Origin: an uncultured Phaeodactylibacter sp.
Lineage (GTDB): Bacteria > Bacteroidota > Bacteroidia > Chitinophagales > Saprospiraceae
Length of the DNA stretch: 64,000 nt
Assembly (NCBI GenBank): GCA_913057245.1
Contig: CAJXNH010000007.1
Location: 1 to 64,000, forward strand
Reading direction: 5' to 3'
The notes under the pieces were generated by a model. That model worked only from the letters and a program-made list of their open reading frames with translations. It was not told the DNA's origin and made no database searches. The position numbers were made by a program, and so were the translations under genes. Positions within the stretch are counted from its first letter, which is position 1; the number at the start of each line of letters is the position of its first letter. Below are positions 1-8,205 of the stretch, piece after piece.

Positions 1-73
1 ATTTGTGCCGTGTGCACCCTGTTCTAAAAAACCTCTTTCCCGAAAATCTGCCGCTCTGCTTTCAAAGCGAGTG

Positions 74-104
74 CAAAGATAAAACCTGATTTCGAAACCA
101 CCAA
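74..104 (-). promoter_or_regulatory. Bacteroidota-type promoter reading off the left edge
   Basis: On the minus strand there is TATCTTTG (74-81), an exact match to the Bacteroidota -7 consensus TAnnTTTG, with TTG at 102-104, 20 bases upstream. It points left, so it probably serves a gene whose start lies before base 1. Confidence 0.5.
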
Positions 105-165
105 ATTTATTTTGCAACTTTTTTCAACCGCTCTTCCGAGCAGCGCCTCTCTTGCGAAGCGACTG

Positions 166-196
166 CAAATGTAAAACGCTTTTTTATTTCTCGCAA
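166..196 (-). promoter_or_regulatory. Second Bacteroidota-type promoter reading left
   Basis: The minus strand carries TACATTTG (166-173), again TAnnTTTG, with TTG at 194-196 and a 20-base spacer. Together with the site at 74-104 this makes a tandem promoter pair for the same unseen leftward gene. Confidence 0.5.
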
Positions 197-473
197 GCAA
201 TGCCCCCTTTTTTCTCGATCGGGGAAAGTCAGGTCAAAGGGCTTTGTTTGGCAGTAAGGTTATTTCCCCATGCAAACGCCTAGCCCTAAGTAAGGTTACA
301 CGACCGCATTTTGCTTAGCTGTAAAAAGAGCAGTGTAAATTTTTTTCTGCCAGTCTCAGTTACACCTTAATATACAGAAATGGACAGATTTATCGATTAA
401 TGATCCAAAGCATGCAGGTGGTTTCTTCAAATAGAACCCTTTGAGGGATGGAGGCCTTGCTCTACAGGCAGGT

Positions 474-2141
474 TTATACCTCCGCCAGGTACTCATGCAC
501 CAACTTAATGGCCATAGCCCCCTCTCCTACTGCAGAGGCTACCCGGTTCATCGCACCGGCACGCACATCGCCAGCTGCAAAAATTCCGGGCACACAGGTT
601 TCCAGCAGGAAAGGCTCCCGGCCACGCTTCCAAACTTTGGCGAAAGCCGGATCCGCCATCAGGTCATTGCCTGTTTTTAGGTAACCTTTCTGATTTCGGA
701 TGATTTGCCCGTCCAGCCAATCGGTGTAAGGGCGGGCACCGATGAAGATGAATAAGGCGTCTGCAGGGATCTCATAGCCGGATTGGTCTTCCATGTTTTC
801 CAGCAGCAGCGACTCCAGGTGCTCATTGCCCTTTGCCTGCAAGACCTGCCGGCGGCCATGCACTTCTATATTAGGTATGGCATTGATTTGATCAATGAGG
901 TAAGAAGACATAGTGGCGGTCAGGTCAGGCTTACGGATAAGGATGCGTACTGTTTTGGCAAACTGAGAAAGGTAGACTGCCCCCTGCCCGGCAGAGTTCC
1001 CTCCGCCTACGATGTAGACTTCTTTCTCCCGGCAGGCATTCGCCTCAGTCATTGCTGCACCATAATATATGCCTGCGCCTGTGAGGTCAGCTGCGCCCTC
1101 GGCGGGGAGCTTCAGGTAGTCGACGCCGGTGGTAATGACTACAGCCCGGGTATTGATGGTAGAGCCGTCTGCCAGGTGGATGGTTTTGTATTGCCCATCG
1201 GTGGAGATGCTGCTGACCTCCTGAGGGGATAGAAACTCCACGCCAAACCGGGTCGCCTGAGTGATGGCGCGCCGGGCAAGTTCGGAACCGCTTAGTCCTT
1301 TGGGGAAACCCAGGTAGTTCTCAATCCGGGAACTTGTGCCCGCCTGCCCACCCGGTGCCCGCCGCTCAATGAGCAAGGTCTTCAGCCCTTCTGACCCACC
1401 GTATACGGCTGCAGCTAAACCGGATGGGCCTGCGCCAACGATGACCACATCGTAAAGGTCGGACTTCGCATTGGGATGAAGGCCTATTTTAGCCGCTATG
1501 GCTTGTACGGTTGGGTCGGCGATTGCACTGCCATCCTCAAAGAAAACCGCAGGCAGGGTTTTGGCTGGAATATCGTGCAAGCGGAGCAATTCTTTTGCTT
1601 CCGGGCTGGTTTCTATGTCCAGCCATTGGTAGGGCAGCAGGTTGCCTGCCAGGAAATCCTTCACCTGATGCGACTTGGGGGAGTAGTTGTAGCCAACCAC
1701 GCGTATGCCCCGGAATTTTGGCTTAAAGCCAACCTGCCACTCCTCGAGCAAGTCGTTGAGGACGGGATAAAGCCGTTCCTGTGGCGGGTCCCAGGGTTTG
1801 AGGAAGTAGTAATCGAGCTGTACATCGTTGATGGCTTTGATGGCTGCGTCTGTATCGGAATAGGCGGTGAGCAGCACCCGCTTGGCTTCCGGGTATAATG
1901 GCCGGGCACGTTCCAGAAATTCCACGCCCAGCATTTCCGGCATACGCTGATCAGAGATGAACAGGGCGACTTCCTCCCCCTTTTTCTTTAATGCTTCCAG
2001 TGCATCCAGCCCTTCGTTAGCGCTTTCCGTACTAATGATACGATAGTCTTCCTTGTAGGCATTGCGGAGGTCTCGTTTCAGTGAGCGCAGTACCTGGGGG
2101 TCATCATCAACGGAAAAGATTATGGGGCGGTGGGGAAACAA
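474..2141 (-). CDS. Fused response regulator / glutaredoxin-like / thioredoxin reductase-like protein
   Basis: 555 aa, three parts. Residues 1-135 are a receiver domain (acidic pocket D12-D13, phospho-acceptor D64 in SDQRMP, K115 in LKPW). Residues 145-225 look like a glutaredoxin/thioredoxin fold, but the CPYC position reads SPKS (154-157). Residues 230-555 are a thioredoxin-reductase-like flavoprotein with an FAD motif (GAGPSG) and an NAD(P) motif (GGGNSAG). The active-site CATC of TrxB is replaced by YYGAAMTEA (359-367), so neither redox module has its CxxC. The gene overlaps the end of the upstream histidine kinase by 22 bases, so the two are surely co-expressed, and the kinase is the expected phosphodonor. 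The protein is soluble with no signal peptide. Databases name such fusions response regulator/thioredoxin-disulfide reductase; true disulfide reduction is doubtful here, and an NADPH-dependent redox or sensing role is inference. Confidence 0.9.
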   Translation of the reverse strand: MFPHRPIIFSVDDDPQVLRSLKRDLRNAYKEDYRIISTESANEGLDALEALKKKGEEVALFISDQRMPEMLGVEFLERARPLYPEAKRVLLTAYSDTDAAIKAINDVQLDYYFLKPWDPPQERLYPVLNDLLEEWQVGFKPKFRGIRVVGYNYSPKSHQVKDFLAGNLLPYQWLDIETSPEAKELLRLHDIPAKTLPAVFFEDGSAIADPTVQAIAAKIGLHPNAKSDLYDVVIVGAGPSGLAAAVYGGSEGLKTLLIERRAPGGQAGTSSRIENYLGFPKGLSGSELARRAITQATRFGVEFLSPQEVSSISTDGQYKTIHLADGSTINTRAVVITTGVDYLKLPAEGAADLTGAGIYYGAAMTEANACREKEVYIVGGGNSAGQGAVYLSQFAKTVRILIRKPDLTATMSSYLIDQINAIPNIEVHGRRQVLQAKGNEHLESLLLENMEDQSGYEIPADALFIFIGARPYTDWLDGQIIRNQKGYLKTGNDLMADPAFAKVWKRGREPFLLETCVPGIFAAGDVRAGAMNRVASAVGEGAMAIKLVHEYLAEV

Positions 2142-3529
2142 AGGGTGAAAACGGTGCGCCCGGGTTTTGAATCCAGGGTAATTTTGCCTTTGTGGCGGTC
2201 TACTATTTTTTTGACGATATCGAGCCCCATTCCGGTCCCCTCCCCCATAGGTTTGGTAGTAAAAAAGGGTTCGAAAATCCGGGTTTGGTCTTCTTCGGGT
2301 ATGCCGCTGCCGTTGTCTTCGATGTCTACACAGACATATTCACGATTGGGGTAAGTGCGGACAATCAGCCGGCCACCGGGTGGCATGGCATCAACAGCAT
2401 TGACGATGAGGTTGGTCCAAATCTGGTTGAGCTCACCGGCAAAGCCCTGTACTGCTGGTGCCGACTGGCAGAAGTCTTGGACCAATTCGATCTGCTTGCC
2501 TTTAAGTTGATGCCGGAGCATGGTCAGGGTGCTTTTCAGGCCTTCGTGGACATCCACAGGTTCGAGGGCAAGGCCCCGGTCCATGTGCGAGTAGTCTTTA
2601 ATGGAGCGCACCAGGCTGGAAATCCGGTTAGAGGCTTCGTTGATTTCCTCTACGAGGCGTTCCAAGCTGAAGGTACTTTCCATCCACCAAAGGATAGAAG
2701 GCAGGGGATGCCCGCCTACGATCTTTTCGATCCCAGACAACTCTTCTGCGGTCATACCAAAATCGGCGAAGGTTTCGGCAATGTCTTCAGCGCCTTCAAT
2801 ATCGTGGTCTTCCAGCCAATCGAGCATATCATCCAGGCGTTCTTCCCGCTGCATAAGGCTGAGGGACAGGGAAGGGGCTTCCTGGATTTTCCCAAACAGA
2901 ATGGCGTTGATCTGATCGGTCTGTTCAGGGGTAATGCCCATCGTCATGATCGCCTTGAATTTTTCCGGCGTGGAATGGACTTTCTGGTAGAGCTCCTGCG
3001 CATTTCGGACCATAGCTGAGGCCGGGTTATTCAATTCGTGGGCCAGTCCGGCGGAGAGCTTGCCCAGCGCCATGAGCTTTTCGGCCTGAAAGCGCTGGGA
3101 GGTGAAGTCCCGCACCCGATCACTCATTCGGGCAACGAGTGCCTGCGTAAGGGTATAGCTTCGGTTGACCATTTCTGTAAAGTGCTGCCGGTGAAGTTCC
3201 AGAACGTAAGTCGGTTGCAGGGCGATGCCCTCTGCCTGTGCGTGGGTCATGCGGGAGAAGGGCAGGACGCCGGTGATATAGCCGGTTTCAAAAACACCCA
3301 GTTCCAGAGTTTGCCCGCCGCGCGTGGTTCGAATGACATACTGCCCGCTGACAATAATCTGCATGTGGTCTACAGCATCACCGGGGCGGAACAGGGCTTC
3401 GCCTTTTTTGTAGAGGTGGTAATCGGAGGCATCAATCATCCACTGCAGGGCTTCCGGAGATATTTCGGAGAAAGTATCGAAGGCTTGGATTTGCTGCAGC
3501 AGGCCTTCCGGTTTGGGTGCTATAGGCAT
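2120..3529 (-). CDS. Sensor histidine kinase with cyclic-nucleotide-binding-like domain
   Basis: 469 aa. Residues 10-125 resemble a cNMP-binding/Crp-type beta-barrel sensor. A HisKA region follows with the phospho-acceptor H164 in GLAHELNNP. The C-terminal HATPase has N-box (NLIVNAVDAM), G1 (DNGSGIPEE), F-box (FEPFFTTKP) and G2 (GTGMGL). There are no transmembrane segments, so it should sense a cytoplasmic signal. Its 3' end overlaps the start of the receiver/reductase fusion gene by 22 bases, giving a tight two-gene signalling operon read leftward. Between H164 and the ATPase domain sits a long (about 150 aa) largely helical insert. Kinase assignment is firm; the ligand of the N-terminal domain is not known. 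Confidence 0.92.
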   Translation of the reverse strand: MPIAPKPEGLLQQIQAFDTFSEISPEALQWMIDASDYHLYKKGEALFRPGDAVDHMQIIVSGQYVIRTTRGGQTLELGVFETGYITGVLPFSRMTHAQAEGIALQPTYVLELHRQHFTEMVNRSYTLTQALVARMSDRVRDFTSQRFQAEKLMALGKLSAGLAHELNNPASAMVRNAQELYQKVHSTPEKFKAIMTMGITPEQTDQINAILFGKIQEAPSLSLSLMQREERLDDMLDWLEDHDIEGAEDIAETFADFGMTAEELSGIEKIVGGHPLPSILWWMESTFSLERLVEEINEASNRISSLVRSIKDYSHMDRGLALEPVDVHEGLKSTLTMLRHQLKGKQIELVQDFCQSAPAVQGFAGELNQIWTNLIVNAVDAMPPGGRLIVRTYPNREYVCVDIEDNGSGIPEEDQTRIFEPFFTTKPMGEGTGMGLDIVKKIVDRHKGKITLDSKPGRTVFTLCFPTAP

Positions 3530-3588
3530 TAGGTTGTAAGGTTGTACTAATTATAGGTGCATTGCGACCACAAAAATGGTTGCACCCT

Positions 3589-4959
3589 ATGAGCCAGTCA
3601 AAAGAACTGGGCGAGAAGCCCATCGGCCCGCTGTTGCGGAAAATGGCAGTCCCGGCTTCCGTGGGTATGCTTGTGATGTCCATTTACTCGATTGTGGATA
3701 CGATCTTTGTCGGGCTATGGGTAGGCACACTGGGCATTGCTGCCATTACGGTGGTGATGCCTATTATGTTCCTGATTTCCAGCATGGGGATGGCGATTGG
3801 CGTTGGAGGCAGTTCGATTATCTCGCGGGCGCTGGGCGGCGATGATCATGACAAGGCCTGTAAAGTTTTTGGCAATATGGCTACCCTGACGCTATTGCTG
3901 GTGGTCGTTTTGGGGCTGGGGCTATCGTTTTTGCTCACGCCGGTGCTGGAACTTTTTGGTGCGCAGGGCGATATTATGGAGCCTGCCAAATCCTATTTTA
4001 CGATCGTACTGCTGAGCGTGCCCGGTCTGGCCTTTGCTATGATGGGCAATAATGTGATGCGCGCCGAGGGTGAGCCGAATATGGCGATGTTTACGATGAT
4101 GGTGCCGGCTGTGGCAAACCTGATTCTGGACCCGGTTTTCATTGTATGGCTGGACTGGGGCATTGAAGGGGCAGCATGGGCCACTACCCTGTCCTACTAT
4201 GCGAGTGGCGGGTTCACGCTATGGTTTTTCCTTTCGGGAAGGTCGGAGCTGACGTTGTACCGCAGCAGCATGGTACTTGAGGGCCGGTTGGTCCGGGATA
4301 TTTTCAGCATTGGTATTGTCACTTTGCCCAGGCAGGGCACGATTAGCCTGCTGACCATTGTGCTCAACCGTACGCTTTTTCAGTATGGCAATGAAGTGGC
4401 AGTGGCCATGTACGGCATTATCAACCGGGTGATGATGTTTGCGAATTTCCCGGTGCTTGGTATCACGCAGGGGTTTATGCCGATTGTGGGGTACAACTTC
4501 GGAGCGGGCAAGCTGGAGCGGGTCCGCAGCATTATCTATTACGCTATTCGGAGTGGCACAGTGATTTCCCTAGGATTATTTGCGGGGATTCTGTTTTTTG
4601 CAGATCCAATCGTGTCCATTTTCACCAATGATCCGGAGCTGATCAGCCAAACGCCCCGGGCGCTCATGCTCAGCTTTCTGGCGGTGCCGCTGATTACAGC
4701 GCAGTTGGTGAGTTCTGCCTAATTCCAGGCGATTGGGAAAGCCTGGCCGGCATTAATACTCACGCTAACGAAGCAGGGGTTTTTCCTGATCCCTTTCGTG
4801 CTCATTCTGCCCCGGTTTTTCGGTTTGGATGGCGTGTGGTATGCCTTCCCGGTATCGGATGTGCTGGCCGTGGCAGTCACCTATGGCTATTTGCGGTATG
4901 AGTTAGGGAGGAAGGCGCCTTATGAAGTTGAAATTGCTCAGGCATCCGGTGGAGATTAG
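3589..4959 (+). pseudogene. MATE family efflux transporter, interrupted by an in-frame stop
   Basis: A multidrug and toxic compound extrusion (MATE/NorM-type) membrane protein with about 12 hydrophobic segments. The frame from ATG 3589 (MSQSKELGEKP) runs 377 codons to a TAA at 4720-4722. It then continues in the same frame for 78 more codons (FQAIGKAWPALIL...) to TAG at 4957-4959. The stop sits where related proteins have the conserved YFQAIGKA, so one base change in a TAC or TAT tyrosine codon explains it. The whole frame of about 456 codons matches normal MATE length. Either the gene is a recent nonsense pseudogene, a truncated product lacking the last two helices is made, or there is a base-call error. 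A TTG start at 3562 is possible but less likely. The last four bases overlap the convergent Uma2 gene. Confidence 0.85.
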
Positions 4960-5579
4960 AGCAGCCCTTGATACAGATCCGACATCTGTATTTCAAAAGC
5001 TCCGACCTGAAGATCCTGGTTTGTGTCATTGAAATCAGTACTTTTCCAGCGCTCCGAACCTGGCAGGCGCTCAAAAAGGGTCACAAAAGGGCGGTCCTGC
5101 TCCAGGTAGAGTATGTATTGCAGGGAGGCGATGGATTTGTACCCCTGCAACTTTTCCCCAAAATCACGATTGCGGCTTGATGGAGAAATCACCTCCGCTA
5201 CCATCCAGGGGTTAGTATGGGCAGTCTTTCCCTGAGCATATTCATGGATGGAAGGTATTCCCTGTACTACGGAGACATCAGGTGCGTAAGCTTTCGTTTG
5301 GTGCTCAATGAATACATGTCGATTGCTACCATAACGCCGGTAATAGGTATTACCTTTTAAGCAAACGAAAAGAACACCAAGGAGATTAGCAACGAGTTGC
5401 TCGTGGTGGTCAGATGCTATACTCATAATAATGATTGAGCCATCTTCAAATTCGACCGGATACTCAACCTGTTGCAATACGTCGATGAAAGTAGCGTAAT
5501 CAGCAGAGAACCGGTGCAATTCCGGACCTAACTTGAGACGATCAGACAATGACAATGGAATGGATACGACTGTACTCAT
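4956..5579 (-). CDS. Uma2 family (DUF820) putative restriction-like endonuclease
   Basis: 207 aa, the usual size for Uma2/DUF820 proteins, which have a PD-(D/E)xK nuclease fold. The likely catalytic residues are D101 (APDVSVV), E129 (MVAEVISPS) and K143 (GEKLQGY). The biological role of this family is not settled; members are abundant in Cyanobacteria and Bacteroidota and often sit alone, as here. The 3' end overlaps the tail of the broken MATE gene by four bases, tail to tail. No partner methylase or antitoxin is seen nearby. Confidence 0.85.
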   Translation of the reverse strand: MSTVVSIPLSLSDRLKLGPELHRFSADYATFIDVLQQVEYPVEFEDGSIIIMSIASDHHEQLVANLLGVLFVCLKGNTYYRRYGSNRHVFIEHQTKAYAPDVSVVQGIPSIHEYAQGKTAHTNPWMVAEVISPSSRNRDFGEKLQGYKSIASLQYILYLEQDRPFVTLFERLPGSERWKSTDFNDTNQDLQVGAFEIQMSDLYQGLL

Positions 5580-5775
5580 AATCTAAAAATAGCACTTTCC
5601 ACTCAAAAAAACAACTGATACCGGAACATTGCCCGATTGTGGTCTCCCCTAATTTTAACAACGGTGTTTACTTCGTTTTGAGGAGGCGCAGGGGGTTAGC
5701 ACCTCCCACCTTTACTTTTTCACTACAGAGGAGGTATTTTAATACTTCACTTATCTTCACGACCAAAACAACACC

Positions 5776-6282
5776 ATGCAGGAAGGCCTCAAGCGCATCG
5801 CCACCATGGTTGTGCTCCGCCACGAAGACGCGTTTTTATTGCTCAAACGGAATAAAATGCCCAATGAAGGTATGTATGTGCCCGTGGGCGGGAAGGTAGA
5901 GCCCTACGAACGGCCCATTGATACCGCAGTGCGAGAGACGGCGGAAGAAACCGGTATTCAACTGACACGGGAGCAACTGACCTACGGCGGAGTGCTTACT
6001 GAGACCTCGCCGGTTCATTACAACTGGCTGTGTTTTATTTTCATCGCAGCTATCGAGTGGGTGCCGCCACCACCCTGTGACGAAGGCACCCTGCATTGGG
6101 TTCCGCGCAGTGGTTTGCTTAATCTCCCTACCCCTCCCACGGACTGGCAGATTTACGAATACCTCATGAGCGGGCAGCCTTTTGCGCTTGACGCCCTGTA
6201 CGACGCGGAACTCAACCTACTGGAAATGAGGGAGGAGATTTCCGGCAAGGTGGTCTTCCCTCAGAACCGGGATTCCAGGTAG
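5776..6282 (+). CDS. Nudix hydrolase (8-oxo-dGTP diphosphatase-like)
   Basis: 168 aa with a complete Nudix box at residues 39-61 (G-x5-E-x7-REtxEExGI), so the metal-binding catalytic residues are intact. The short N-terminal strand (IATMVVLRHEDAFLLLKR) and the GGKVEP segment resemble MutT-like enzymes that remove oxidised nucleotides, but the substrate cannot be read from sequence. The last 22 bases overlap the convergent esterase gene. The start at 5776 is preceded by an A-rich stretch and gives a normal N-terminus. Confidence 0.9.
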   Translation: MQEGLKRIATMVVLRHEDAFLLLKRNKMPNEGMYVPVGGKVEPYERPIDTAVRETAEETGIQLTREQLTYGGVLTETSPVHYNWLCFIFIAAIEWVPPPPCDEGTLHWVPRSGLLNLPTPPTDWQIYEYLMSGQPFALDALYDAELNLLEMREEISGKVVFPQNRDSR

Positions 6283-6992
6283 TAAGGCAGCATCTTGCGC
6301 CAGGTCGGCCAGTCGTGCGGCATATCCGGGCCCCAGACATCAAGCTCATGGCCGATGCCCTTGGCGTGCAGGATGGCAGAAAAGCGGCGGGAGGCATCCG
6401 GGTTTTCCCAATCGCCCTGACCGGTAACAATATGAATGTGGTTGCTGCGGCGGATTTGCGTAAGCAAGCCGTGGTCCTCCATATTGGGCAGGTACTGTAC
6501 CGGCGAGTTGAAATACACATCCTGATCGTGGTACCCTTTGGTGTAAGTGCTCAGATCGTAATCGCCACTCATGCCGATGACACCGCTAAAGAGGTCTGGC
6601 CGGCGGAAGAACAGGTTGACGGAGTGCAAAGCCCCTAAAGAAGCCCCGCAGGTGATGATGGGGGTGTCTTCGCTCGTCATGCTTTTGATGAATGGCACGA
6701 CTTCCTCAAAGACATACTCATTGAACTGCTGATGCCGGATCGCTTTGTGGCGGGGGTGCATGTTGGGATTGAGCCAGCTCTCCGCGTTGATGCTGTTGAT
6801 GGAAAACACCTTCACTTTGCCCGCGTTGATGGGCCCTGCAATGGCGTCAATCAGGTGGAAGCGCTCGTACTCCAGGTAGTCGGCAGCGGCCGTTGGCAAA
6901 AGGAGCAGGGCAAAGCCGTAGTGCCCGTACACGGCTACTTCCATTTGTTTGTTGAGGCGGGGGCTGTGCCAGGAATGGATGTCTCTGTTCAT
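6261..6992 (-). CDS. Alpha/beta-hydrolase, esterase D-like
   Basis: 243 aa. The nucleophile elbow is GASLGA with Ser at about 118, and a C-terminal MPHDW histidine (about 224) fits the catalytic triad. The overall pattern (PTAAADYLEYE, NPNMHPRH, VIGMSGDYD) matches the esterase/putative hydrolase family related to EstD and S-formylglutathione hydrolase. No signal peptide is seen, so it should be cytoplasmic. The natural substrate is unknown. A TATCTTTG -7 box lies just upstream (7013-7020), giving a very short leader. Confidence 0.85.
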   Translation of the reverse strand: MNRDIHSWHSPRLNKQMEVAVYGHYGFALLLLPTAAADYLEYERFHLIDAIAGPINAGKVKVFSINSINAESWLNPNMHPRHKAIRHQQFNEYVFEEVVPFIKSMTSEDTPIITCGASLGALHSVNLFFRRPDLFSGVIGMSGDYDLSTYTKGYHDQDVYFNSPVQYLPNMEDHGLLTQIRRSNHIHIVTGQGDWENPDASRRFSAILHAKGIGHELDVWGPDMPHDWPTWRKMLPYYLESRF

Positions 6993-7012
6993 CGTCGGTT
7001 TTTAATTTCGCG

Positions 7013-7020
7013 CAAAGATA
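7013..7020 (-). promoter_or_regulatory. -7 promoter element for the esterase gene
   Basis: The minus strand reads TATCTTTG, matching TAnnTTTG, about 20 bases upstream of the esterase start codon at 6992. No TTG is found at the ideal spacing, so this is weaker than the other promoters listed here. Confidence 0.4.
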
Positions 7021-7064
7021 GCAGATTAGGCGATAAATAAGCCCAAAAAGTCTGGGGGGAGTCC

Positions 7065-8030
7065 CTACTTCATCAGTGCCGGCCGCTGCGTCACCTCGTG
7101 GTAGCAGATGTAGCCTTCCTTAAAGTAATGCAGGACCATACTTTTGCGGGGCTCGCTTTTATCGCGATGGGGCTCACCGCCGTGCAGCAGGTTGGCATGC
7201 CAGATCAGCACATCGCCGGCCTGAGCTTCGAAAATGCGCTTTTCCAGTCCCCACTCCTTAACCTTTTTTTCCATCATCTGCTCGTAGGCGGAGTAAGGCT
7301 GATCACCAATTTTCCAGCGGTTGCCTTCATTACCATAGGCGTCGTTGAGCAGGTAGGGCAGCTTGTGGCTGCCGGGGTAATAATGCAGGGGGCCGTTATC
7401 TGGCGTCATGTCTTCGAGGGCAATCCATACGCCCAGCAGGCCGCCGAGTGGATAGGTCGTCATGTGGACAGAGTCAGAATGGGTCTTTTGCTCGCTGCCC
7501 TCATGCACGAAGTTGATGCTTTGGAAAAGCCGGGCTTCCCCATCAATGAGGTAGTTGAGAATGGCCTGCAGGTGAGGATGCTCCCCAATACGCCTCAGGA
7601 AATCGCTGTGGTGGATGGCAAACATCAGCTTTTTGTTGCTGTAGCGAAAGCGCAGAGACTGATCGTCCAACAGGCGCTGCACCTCAGCGTTGGCCTGGCC
7701 TACTTCATCGGGCCGCAGCCAGCCTTTAAGCACCGCGTAGCCTTCTTCAGGATAGGACAGCAGGCTTTCCTGAGTGGCAGGATTGAGAATGGAAAACAGA
7801 GCGTCTGCCTTCAAGCCGGCAATATCCGGTTCGATACTTTCTTTCCGGGCCCCCGGCAGATGGTCGAAATCGGCACTACTGACAGGCTCGTAGTAGCGCT
7901 TGTCCAGCCCGTACTTAGGGTACAAGGTCTTCAGGTGCCCTAAGCGGGATTGCTGAAAGTAGTTGTAAAGGACGTAAGTCCACTTGTATTGCCGTATCCA
8001 TCCGATCATGCCATTCGGGTTTGGCGGCAA
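7065..8030 (-). CDS. Phytanoyl-CoA dioxygenase (PhyH) family protein
   Basis: 321 aa Fe(II)/2-oxoglutarate-dependent oxygenase. The metal triad is visible as H184 and D186 (THSDSVHM) and H283 (NLLHGGEPH). A downstream arginine (near R295) would bind 2-oxoglutarate. These enzymes hydroxylate small molecules or lipids in the cytoplasm; the substrate is unknown. The position downstream of the glyoxylate shunt genes is suggestive of lipid metabolism, but a 175-base gap with an inverted repeat separates them. No signal peptide or membrane segment is seen. Confidence 0.85.
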   Translation of the reverse strand: MPPNPNGMIGWIRQYKWTYVLYNYFQQSRLGHLKTLYPKYGLDKRYYEPVSSADFDHLPGARKESIEPDIAGLKADALFSILNPATQESLLSYPEEGYAVLKGWLRPDEVGQANAEVQRLLDDQSLRFRYSNKKLMFAIHHSDFLRRIGEHPHLQAILNYLIDGEARLFQSINFVHEGSEQKTHSDSVHMTTYPLGGLLGVWIALEDMTPDNGPLHYYPGSHKLPYLLNDAYGNEGNRWKIGDQPYSAYEQMMEKKVKEWGLEKRIFEAQAGDVLIWHANLLHGGEPHRDKSEPRKSMVLHYFKEGYICYHEVTQRPALMK

Positions 8031-8060
8031 GATAACGGTAATCGGCGGGAATGTCTAAAA

Positions 8061-8142
8061 AGTCTTGCCCGGGCGTATGTAAGCTAACCCCCTGCGACAG
8101 ATGTCGTCTCTGGCATTTCTACCTATAACCCGGGCAAGTACT
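8061..8142. repeat. Structured inverted-repeat element between aceA and the PhyH gene
   Basis: The arms CTTGCCCGGG (8064-8073) and CCCGGGCAAG (8129-8138) are perfect 10-bp inverted repeats, extended outward by AGT/ACT with one unpaired base. A small inner hairpin (CGACA-GA-TGTCG) sits between them. It lies downstream of isocitrate lyase and upstream of the PhyH gene. It may act as a terminator or be a small palindromic repeat; there is no U-run after it on the minus strand. Confidence 0.5.
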
Positions 8143-8205
8143 AAAACACTAATAATGTGCCATGGAGTGAGTAATGGGGCATAGCTCATCTACCACAATG
8201 TCTCA

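Larger units (their letters stand above)
1..473. other. Gene-free region at the window edge
   Basis: No convincing coding sequence is seen in these 473 bases. The region is AT-rich with several poly-T stretches. It contains two minus-strand promoter-like sites (listed separately) that would drive a gene lying to the left of the window. The short reading frames at about 441-684 lie antisense to the 3' end of the downstream fusion gene and look like shadows of it. Confidence 0.6.

Noticed and set aside
2192..3019. 275-codon plus-strand frame within the histidine kinase
   Set aside because: Opposite strand of clear kinase motifs (N, G1, F and G2 boxes).
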